This document shows positions 16,761 through 22,926 of a DNA stretch of 49,405 nucleotides, piece by piece (position 1 is the first letter of the stretch; each line of letters starts with the position of its first letter). A model generated the notes under the pieces. It did not search any database, was not told where the DNA came from, and saw nothing but the letters and a program-made list of their open reading frames with translations. The stretch covers positions 1 through 49,405 of the forward strand of contig CAZDMQ010000016.1 in NCBI GenBank assembly GCA_964506685.1, in the 5' to 3' direction. The DNA comes from UBA5336 sp964506685. GTDB lineage: Bacteria; Pseudomonadota; Alphaproteobacteria; Caulobacterales; Hyphomonadaceae. A program made the position numbers and the translations under genes.

Positions 16761-16837
16761 TCGTGCGAATGCATTTCTTCGCGGGCGAAGACACGCAGCA
16801 GCGCTTCCGTCCCCTCGTTCTTGATGTTGAGTCTCAT
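16757..16837 (-). CDS. vapB: Short VapB-like antitoxin, 26 residues
   Basis: The ATG at 16835-16837, with AAGAGG about 9 nt upstream, opens a 26-codon ORF whose first residues MRLNIKNEGTEALLRVFA match the DNA-binding N-terminus of VapB (PSK) antitoxins. The ORF then ends after REEMHSHE, with its stop overlapping the vapC start. Normal VapB proteins have 65-90 residues and a C-terminal arm that blocks the toxin; that arm is missing. It is either a decayed antitoxin kept as a translational leader for vapC, or a minimal form. Confidence 0.65.
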   Translation of the reverse strand: MRLNIKNEGTEALLRVFAREEMHSHE

Positions 16838-16866
16838 GGCATGCCTCTTTTCCAGATTTCCATGAA

Positions 16867-17913
16867 TCAGCTCGCCAGTTCAAAGGGTTCAAGGCCGGAG
16901 AGGCGCATCGCGCGGGCCGGCGCCGGGATCGTGCGCGGCGGCTTGCCGGCTGCCGCACCGGCAATCGCGGCGATGTGTTCCGGGGTGGTCCCGCAGCAAC
17001 CGCCGGTGATGTTCACGAGACCGGAGCCGGCCCATTCGCCGAGATGGGCGGCGGTCTGCTCCGGTGTCTCGTCATATTCGCCGAAGGCATTGGGCAGGCC
17101 GGCATTGGGGTAGGCGATCACCCGGGTGTCGGCGATCCGGGCAATGGCCGCGATGTGCGGACGCATGAGGTCCGCCCCGAGCGCGCAGTTGAGACCCACT
17201 GCCCAGGGCCGGGCATGGCGGACCGAGTACCAGAAAGCCTCGGCGGTCTGGCCCGAAAGGGTGCGGCCCGACGCGTCGGTGATGGTGCCGGAGATGACGA
17301 TCGGGACGGCCTCGCCGGTCTCCGCCCGGAGGTCGAGCAGCGCCTTGATCGCGGCCTTGGCATTCAGCGTGTCGAACACGGTCTCGACCAGGAACATGTC
17401 GACATGCGGCGCCATGGCTTCGGCCTGCTGGTGATAGGCGGCCCGCACGGTTTCGAAGGTCACCTCGCGAAAGCCCGGATCATTGACATCGGGGCTTAGC
17501 GACAGGGTCTTGTTGGTCGGCCCGATGGCGCCGAGCACGCCAACGGGACGGCCGGCAGCATCGGCCGCCTCGCGGGCCAGCCTTGCGCCTTCGGCCGCAA
17601 TCTCGGGCGCTTCGGCCTGCATGCCGTAATCGGCCATGGCGATGGTGGTGGCCGAGAAGGTGTTGGTCTCGATCAGGTCGGCGCCGGCCTTGATGTAGCG
17701 GCCATGGATCTCGCGAATGGCGTCCGGCCGGGTGAGGTTCAGGAGGTCGTTATTGCCCTTGAGCGGGCTGCCCCAGTCGGCAAAGCGCTCGCCCCGGAAA
17801 TCGGCCTCGGCAAAGCCGAAGCCCTGGATCTGGGTGCCCATGGCGCCATCGAGAATGAGAATACGGGTCTCGGCGGCCGCTTCGAGCGCGGTGATGCGGG
17901 ATGTCCGGTCCAT
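16867..17913 (-). CDS. metH: Methionine synthase, N-terminal homocysteine-binding half
   Basis: A 348-residue homocysteine S-methyltransferase domain corresponding to the first module of MetH. The zinc ligands are visible: one cysteine in GLNCALG and two in ITGGCCGTTPEH. It begins with the typical ILDGAMGTQIQGF and contains NDLLNLTRPD and ETNTFSATTIAM. It works with the C-terminal half encoded at 13244-15883. The start at 17911-17913 is set by GAGGA 9 nt upstream, 10 nt after the metF stop. Three small genes separate it from its partner. Confidence 0.95.
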   Translation of the reverse strand: MDRTSRITALEAAAETRILILDGAMGTQIQGFGFAEADFRGERFADWGSPLKGNNDLLNLTRPDAIREIHGRYIKAGADLIETNTFSATTIAMADYGMQAEAPEIAAEGARLAREAADAAGRPVGVLGAIGPTNKTLSLSPDVNDPGFREVTFETVRAAYHQQAEAMAPHVDMFLVETVFDTLNAKAAIKALLDLRAETGEAVPIVISGTITDASGRTLSGQTAEAFWYSVRHARPWAVGLNCALGADLMRPHIAAIARIADTRVIAYPNAGLPNAFGEYDETPEQTAAHLGEWAGSGLVNITGGCCGTTPEHIAAIAGAAAGKPPRTIPAPARAMRLSGLEPFELAS

Positions 17914-17923
17914 GTGATGATCC

Positions 17924-18841
17924 TCAGGCCGCCGCACACTGGGCCGCCGGTTTCAGGCCGAGAAGGTGGCAGGTCGAGAGTGCCAGGCTCGCCCGGTTGA
18001 GCGTGTAGAAGTGGAACTCCCCGACATCCTCGTCGGCCAGCGCATGGCAGAGCTCGGCGGCGACATTGGCGGTGATCAGGTCGCGCGTCTCGGGATCGTC
18101 CTCGAGCCCGTCATAGAGCGCGTGCAGCCAGTCCGGCAGGTGCGCCTCGCACAGCCCCGCAATCCGCTTCAACCCGCTGAAATTCGACTGCAGCATGATG
18201 CCCGGCACGATCGGCAGGTCGATGCCGGCCGCCGCCACCCGGTCGCGGAAGCGCAGAAAGGTGGCCGGTTCGAAGAAGAACTGGGTGATGGCGCGGTCGG
18301 CCCCGGCGTCCTGCTTAGCCCTGAGCAGGTCGAGATCGGCATCCCAGCCGCGGCTCTCGGGATGCTGCTCGGGATAGCAGGCGACCGAGACCTCGCATCC
18401 GCTGCCCAGCTCCGGCCGGTGCTCGCGCAGCGAACGGACAAGGTCGACCGAGCCGGAAAAGCCTTCGGGATGGGGGGCGAAGGCCGCGCCCATCCCCTCC
18501 GGCGGATCGCCCCGCAGCGCCACGATGTGCCGGACCCCGGCCTGCCAGTAGGCTTCGGCGACCTCGAGCACTTCGGCCCTGGACGCGCCGACGCAGGTAA
18601 GGTGGGCGGCCGGGGTGAGGCTGGTCTCCGCAGCCAGCCGGCGCACCGTGTCATGGGTCCGCTCACGGGTGGACCCGCCCGCGCCATAGGTCACCGACAC
18701 AAAGCGCGGCGCCATCGGCTCGAGCCGGGCCACGCACTCCCACAGGCGATCGGACATCGCCTCGGTCTTTGGCGGGAAGAATTCGAACGAGACGCGCGGC
18801 GTCCCCCCTTCGAGACGACGGGCAACGGACAGGGCACTCAT
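17924..18841 (-). CDS. metF: 5,10-methylenetetrahydrofolate reductase
   Basis: A 305-residue flavoenzyme that reduces methylene-THF to methyl-THF, the methyl donor for MetH. Family features are FEFFPPKTEAM with the catalytic glutamate, SVTYGAGGSTRERT, HLTCVGASRAE, ALRGDPPEG, and the late ITQFFFEPATFLRF and PIVPGIM blocks. Its ATG overlaps the stop of the ArsR-methyltransferase gene by 4 nt. It directly precedes the metH N-half, so substrate supply and use are co-expressed. Confidence 0.96.
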   Translation of the reverse strand: MSALSVARRLEGGTPRVSFEFFPPKTEAMSDRLWECVARLEPMAPRFVSVTYGAGGSTRERTHDTVRRLAAETSLTPAAHLTCVGASRAEVLEVAEAYWQAGVRHIVALRGDPPEGMGAAFAPHPEGFSGSVDLVRSLREHRPELGSGCEVSVACYPEQHPESRGWDADLDLLRAKQDAGADRAITQFFFEPATFLRFRDRVAAAGIDLPIVPGIMLQSNFSGLKRIAGLCEAHLPDWLHALYDGLEDDPETRDLITANVAAELCHALADEDVGEFHFYTLNRASLALSTCHLLGLKPAAQCAAA

Positions 18842-19836
18842 GCGGCGGCCTCCTTGTTCTTGCTGGTGGGAAACTGGCCGGCTTGCGGGCCAGGGCGCTT
18901 GTCGGCGGTCCAGATCTGCACGGCCAGCCCCTCGCGCATGCCGGCGGGCGGGTCGAACCGGCGCGGTGGCGAAAGCGCCAGCGATGTCGCACTGGCCCAG
19001 TCGGCGAGGGCATCGGACCGGATCCCCAGGCGGCGGTGGCCATGTTCGGCGCGAAGGAACTCGAGATCATGCGGCGCGAAATCGACCACGATCAGCCGGC
19101 CGCCGGGAAGCAGGAGCCGGTCGGCCTCGGCCAGAACGGCCGCCGGGTTGTCGATATAGTGCAGGACCTGGTGCAGGATGACGAGATCGGCACTGGCGGT
19201 CGCGAACGGGGTGGTTGCCACATCGCCATGGCGGACGCGGGCATTGGCGAGCCCGGCGGCCTCGAGATTGGCCCGCGCAACGTTCAGCATGTGGTGGCTG
19301 AAATCCAGACCCTCGACCTGCCGCGCGCGGGCCGCAAACAGCGCCAGCATGCGACCGGTGCCGGTGCCGAGGTCGATCACGCGCCGGAACGGGCCCGGTC
19401 CGGCGAGGTCGAGGATCGCCTGCTCGATCGCCTCGTTGGGATAGTGCAGGCTGCGCACGGTGTCCCAGGTTGCGGCCACGCTGGCAAAATAGGCCGCTGC
19501 GGCGCTGGAGCGGGCGGCGCGGATCGCGGCAAGCTTCTGGCGATCACGCCCGGTGTCGCCCGGTTCCGCCTCGATCCGGGCGAACATCGGCGCCAGGAGA
19601 TCGGACACTGCCGGGTCGGTCGCCAGCCGGTAGAACACCCATGCCCCCTCCGGCAGCCGTTCAACCAGGCCCGCCGTACTGAGTACCTTGAGATGATGCG
19701 ACAGGCGCGGCTGGCTCTGGCCGAGAATCTGGACAAGCTCGCCGACGGCAAGGTCGTCCATGCGCAACAACGTCAGGATACGCAGCCGCGTCGGTTCGCC
19801 GGCCGCCTTCAACTGGTTGATCAGGCTGTCCATCAT
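18838..19836 (-). CDS. ArsR-family regulator fused to a SAM-dependent methyltransferase domain
   Basis: About 332 residues. Residues 1-95 form an ArsR winged helix (AAGEPTRLRILTLLRMDDLAVGELVQ..., recognition helix QPRLSHHLKVLSTAGLVERL). The C-terminal part is a class I methyltransferase fold with motif I VIDLGTGTGRML. Such fusions sit before metF/metH in many alphaproteobacteria and are thought to sense the methyl cycle through SAM or SAH; that role is inferred here. Three start codons compete (19843-19845, 19834-19836, 19831-19833); GGGA just upstream favours the latter two. The gene heads the operon, and a palindrome overlaps its 5' end, suggesting autoregulation. Confidence 0.88.
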   Translation of the reverse strand: MMDSLINQLKAAGEPTRLRILTLLRMDDLAVGELVQILGQSQPRLSHHLKVLSTAGLVERLPEGAWVFYRLATDPAVSDLLAPMFARIEAEPGDTGRDRQKLAAIRAARSSAAAAYFASVAATWDTVRSLHYPNEAIEQAILDLAGPGPFRRVIDLGTGTGRMLALFAARARQVEGLDFSHHMLNVARANLEAAGLANARVRHGDVATTPFATASADLVILHQVLHYIDNPAAVLAEADRLLLPGGRLIVVDFAPHDLEFLRAEHGHRRLGIRSDALADWASATSLALSPPRRFDPPAGMREGLAVQIWTADKRPGPQAGQFPTSKNKEAAA

Positions 19837-19841
19837 CGTTC

Positions 19842-19873
19842 CCATATCATCGCATAAAAATACGTTTATATGG
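19842..19873. promoter_or_regulatory. 32-bp imperfect palindrome at the start of the met operon
   Basis: The sequence begins CCATAT and ends ATATGG, with further symmetric matches (CG and AT pairs) between; 20 of 32 positions agree with the reverse complement. It overlaps the outermost possible ATG of the ArsR-methyltransferase gene. The AT-rich core, with ATAAA and TTTAT 6 bp apart, is the kind of site ArsR-family dimers bind. It is a likely operator of the met operon. Confidence 0.5.
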
Positions 19874-19879
19874 TTTGCG

Positions 19880-19893
19880 CAAGAAGTTTCTTG
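19880..19893. promoter_or_regulatory. Perfect CAAGAA-GT-TTCTTG inverted repeat
   Basis: Two perfect 6-bp arms flank a 2-bp centre, 6 bp beyond the larger palindrome, in the divergent promoter region between the met operon and mlaA. It is a candidate second operator or promoter element. The matching regulator is not known from the sequence. Confidence 0.45.
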
Positions 19894-20006
19894 TTGCATT
19901 CGCGCAACGCACGGCTTCGTGAATGCCCGCGCACTGTTGTTCATGTTGCGGACAGGCCGGCCAGCCTACATATGTTCCGCAGACATCAGCTCGGGGAAAC
20001 CGGTCC

Positions 20007-20759
20007 ATGAACAGAGTCTTCTGCGCCGCATCGCTGGTCCTGGCCGTCGGCGCCTGCGCATCGACAGACTCCCAAGCCGACATGGCCGGCGGCGTGCACG
20101 ACCCCTATGAAGGGCTGAACCGCAGCATCTTCGCCTTCAACGAGGCGGCCGACCGCGCTGTGATCGCCCCGGCGGCGCGCGCCTACGAGGTCCTGACCCC
20201 GGAGTTTGCCCGCCAGGGGGTCAGCAACGCCCTCGGCAATCTCAACGAACCGGTGGTGTTCGCCAATGACCTGCTGCAGGGCGAATCCGGACGTGCCGGC
20301 GACACTTTCTATCGCTTCTTCGTGAACTCCACGATCGGTATTCTTGGCCTCTGGGATGCCGCCGGACATTTCGGCGTCGAGGGTCATGACGAGGATTTCG
20401 GCCAGACCCTGGCCGTCTGGGGCGTCGACCCCGGCCCGTTCATTGTCCTGCCGCTGTTCGGACCGAGCAATCTGCGCGACGTCGTCGGCACCGGTGTCGA
20501 TATCGGGCTCGATCCGCTGACCTATGTCGAGATCGGCAATGATGATGACACCGATCTCGCCTACCGCGCAGGAACGGGCGTGCTCGGCGCACTGAACGCC
20601 CGGATTGCGCTGGATGACGCGCTCACGGCCATGCGCGAACAGCCCGAACCCTATATTGCCATGCGCCGGATCTATACGCAGACCCGCGAAGCCGAGATTC
20701 GCAATGGCCGGGAGGCCGAGAACCCCTACGAGGACCTGCCGGAATTCGACGATTACTGA
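20007..20759 (+). CDS. mlaA: MlaA, outer-membrane lipid-asymmetry lipoprotein
   Basis: A 250-residue lipoprotein that removes phospholipids from the outer leaflet of the outer membrane and passes them to MlaC. The signal peptide ends in lipobox VGAC with the lipidated C17. Family features are HDPYEGLNRSIFAFNEAADR, NEPVVFANDLLQG, FGQTLAVWGVDPGPFIVLPL and GPSNLRDVVGTGVD. The start at 20007 is set by the signal peptide and a GGGGAAA upstream; the open frame before it has no such support. mlaC follows after 48 nt. mlaDEF are not in the window. Confidence 0.95.
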   Translation: MNRVFCAASLVLAVGACASTDSQADMAGGVHDPYEGLNRSIFAFNEAADRAVIAPAARAYEVLTPEFARQGVSNALGNLNEPVVFANDLLQGESGRAGDTFYRFFVNSTIGILGLWDAAGHFGVEGHDEDFGQTLAVWGVDPGPFIVLPLFGPSNLRDVVGTGVDIGLDPLTYVEIGNDDDTDLAYRAGTGVLGALNARIALDDALTAMREQPEPYIAMRRIYTQTREAEIRNGREAENPYEDLPEFDDY

Positions 20760-20807
20760 CCCCTTGCGGGCCCTGGATGCGACCCGGGGGAGAGAAGGAA
20801 GACGACC

Positions 20808-21476
20808 ATGCCAAACCTGAAGACAGCCCTTATCGCCGCCCTTGCGGCCCTGACCGCAGCGACCTCAGCCTTCGCCGATGCGGCCACCGAGGCCTATGTT
20901 GAGGAGAATGCAAACCTGGTGCTGCAGACGCTGAACGATCCGGACCTCGATGAAACGGAGCGGACAGCGGCCTTCTCGAGTTTCATGGACAGGTTCACCG
21001 ATCTCGAACGGGTCTCGAATTTCGTCATCGGCAAGTATTCCCGCCGCTTCTCCGCAGACGAACTCGCCCGCTACCGCGACGCCTTCCGGACCTATGCCCT
21101 CACGGTCTACGAAGTCCAGCTCGACCAGTATCGCGGCGAAGCAGTCGACGTGACCGGCTCCGTCGACCGGTCCGAAACCGACAGCATCGTGAACACGGTC
21201 ATCAAGCGCTCGGACGGCGAATACATGGATGTGCGCTGGCGTGTTCTGGAGCGCGATGGCGAGTTCCAGGTCGTCGATGTCGCACTGAACATCGACGGCA
21301 ACCTGCTCTGGCTGGCCATTGAGCAGCGGGCCCAGTTCCTGTCCCTGCTCGACCGAACCGACGGCTCGGCCGACGCGCTGATCGACAAGATCAACGGCAT
21401 GACCAGCAAGCTTCTGGCCGACAAGGCCGAAGGCCGGGCACCGCCGCCAACCGGCTTCACCGGCACCGAGGGCTGA
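20808..21476 (+). CDS. mlaC: MlaC, periplasmic phospholipid-binding protein
   Basis: A 222-residue periplasmic protein with a clear signal peptide (LIAALAALTAATSAFADA). The MlaC/Ttg2D domain follows: EERT-type helices, VSNFVIGKYSRRFSADELARYRDAFRTY, then the beta part YMDVRWRVLERDGEFQVVDVALNIDGNLLWL. It carries phospholipid between MlaA and the inner-membrane MlaFEDB transporter. A strong Shine-Dalgarno (GAAGGAAG) precedes the ATG. It is co-transcribed with mlaA. Confidence 0.94.
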   Translation: MPNLKTALIAALAALTAATSAFADAATEAYVEENANLVLQTLNDPDLDETERTAAFSSFMDRFTDLERVSNFVIGKYSRRFSADELARYRDAFRTYALTVYEVQLDQYRGEAVDVTGSVDRSETDSIVNTVIKRSDGEYMDVRWRVLERDGEFQVVDVALNIDGNLLWLAIEQRAQFLSLLDRTDGSADALIDKINGMTSKLLADKAEGRAPPPTGFTGTEG

Positions 21477-21891
21477 CGGTTCCGGCCGCCGGCGCGGTGC
21501 CGTTGATTTCGGGCTGGCGAGCACTCGCCGGCCGCGCCGTCGGGCCGCGTGACACCGCACCCGGTCGTAACGACCGCCCCCAGCAGAAGCGGCGCCCCGC
21601 CCCGGCGTGCCGCATGATCGCGCGGGCCCGGCACTCGGTTGAGCGGCAGCGACCAGACGACAATCCCCAGCACACCTGACAACCGCCGCCCCTCCGTCCT
21701 CCGGCAGCGGCATCCGCAGCATTGGGCGGCCCGCGCGGTATGCAGCTTCGGCGCGAGCGCCCGTCCGTATCGGCGCATTCCTTCCGCGCAGTCCCGGATC
21801 AGCCATGTCACGCCTCCGTCAACAATGTCAGCATAGCGCGCACCACCACTGCCGCAAGTCAAAAAAATTTACGGTTTGTTCTTTTTTTGAT
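21477..21891. other. Intergenic region between mlaC and murB with an A/T inverted repeat
   Basis: These 415 bases separate two convergent genes. Short frames exist on both strands, but none has a ribosome-binding site or a recognisable protein. At 21859-21890, TCAAAAAAA and TTTTTTTGA form perfect 9-bp arms around a 14-nt loop. This is strikingly AT-rich for the window and lies right after the murB stop, so it may work as a bidirectional transcript end. Confidence 0.5.
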
Positions 21892-22827
21892 CTAGACGCC
21901 CGGCAAAAGTCGGCCTATCCGTCGGATCTCCCAGCGAAGGGCCACGCCAGCGGTTTCCAGGACCCGGGCACGGACCAGTTCGCCGAGGGCTTCGAGGTCG
22001 GCCGCGCTTGCGTTGCCCGTATTGATGAGGAAATTGCAGTGCATGGACGAGACCTCAGCGCCCCCGACGCGAAGTCCCCGGCACCCGGCGGCGTCGATCA
22101 GTTTCCAGGCCGATCTCGCCCCCGGTGTGCCGGGCGGATCGGGATTGGCAAAGGTCGATCCCGACGTCTTTTCGCGGATTGGCTGGGTCTCGGTCCGCCG
22201 CGCCTGGTGGGCCGCAATCTCCTCTTCAAGCTGCTCCGGATCGGCCCGGTCCGCGGCGGCAAGCTCGAGACGGGTGACGATGAGATCATCGGGCAGCCCG
22301 CTCTCGCGATAGGCGAAACCGCAATCGCTGGCCGACAGTTCGACCGTTTCGCCCGACCGGCGCACCCCCCTTATGCGCCGGACCACGTCGCGCAGTTCGC
22401 GGCCATGGCAGCCGGCATTGGTGCGCGTCGCCCCCCCCATGGTGCCGGGGATACCGGAGAGGAAGGAAAAGCCGGCAAGCCCTGCCCGGGCGGCGGCGCG
22501 CGCAACGGCGAGGTCGAGGGCGCCGGCGCCAACACTGAGCCCCGCCTCGCCGTCACGCCTGATCGCGCCCCAAGCCGCACCGGCAAGGCGGACGACCACC
22601 CCGCCCACACCGCCATCCCGCACGATGACATTCGAGCCGACACCCAGCACCGTCACCGGGACAGCCGGTGGCAGGGCGGCGAGAAATCCGGCGAGGTCGG
22701 CTTCGTCGGCAGGCAGGAACAGCATGTCGGCCGGCCCGCCGACGCGAAACCAGGTATAGGGCGACAGGGCCGCCCCCGGAATCAGCTTGCCACGCGTGGC
22801 CGGCCATGGAGAGCTCAGTTCGGTCAT
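21892..22827 (-). CDS. murB: UDP-N-acetylenolpyruvoylglucosamine reductase
   Basis: A 311-residue FAD enzyme that reduces UDP-GlcNAc-enolpyruvate to UDP-MurNAc in peptidoglycan synthesis. FAD-binding segments VLGVGSNVIVRDGG and SGIPGTMGGA are clear. The proton-donor serine lies in EKTSGSTFANP and the C-terminal glutamate in LRWEIRRIG. The start at 22825-22827 has AAGGGG upstream; the open frame extends into the antisense of polA but without support. In most alphaproteobacteria murB adjoins ddl-ftsQ; here it lies about 19 kb from that cluster, divergent from polA. Confidence 0.95.
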   Translation of the reverse strand: MTELSSPWPATRGKLIPGAALSPYTWFRVGGPADMLFLPADEADLAGFLAALPPAVPVTVLGVGSNVIVRDGGVGGVVVRLAGAAWGAIRRDGEAGLSVGAGALDLAVARAAARAGLAGFSFLSGIPGTMGGATRTNAGCHGRELRDVVRRIRGVRRSGETVELSASDCGFAYRESGLPDDLIVTRLELAAADRADPEQLEEEIAAHQARRTETQPIREKTSGSTFANPDPPGTPGARSAWKLIDAAGCRGLRVGGAEVSSMHCNFLINTGNASAADLEALGELVRARVLETAGVALRWEIRRIGRLLPGV

Positions 22828-22926
22828 GGTCCCCCTTACTGCGATGCCGGCGCGGCGAAAAGACGACAGCCGGATGACGGGCGGGATGTGCCGGGCTATG
22901 CGAGAGGGACGCAGAACGGAGTTGCG

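Noticed and set aside
19874..20006. SAM or SAH riboswitch before the met operon
   Set aside because: No SAM-I, SAM-II or SAH aptamer pattern could be seen; the region holds palindromic DNA sites instead.
21497..21679. Small plus-strand ORF after mlaC
   Set aside because: No ribosome-binding site, Arg/Pro-rich composition and competing frames.
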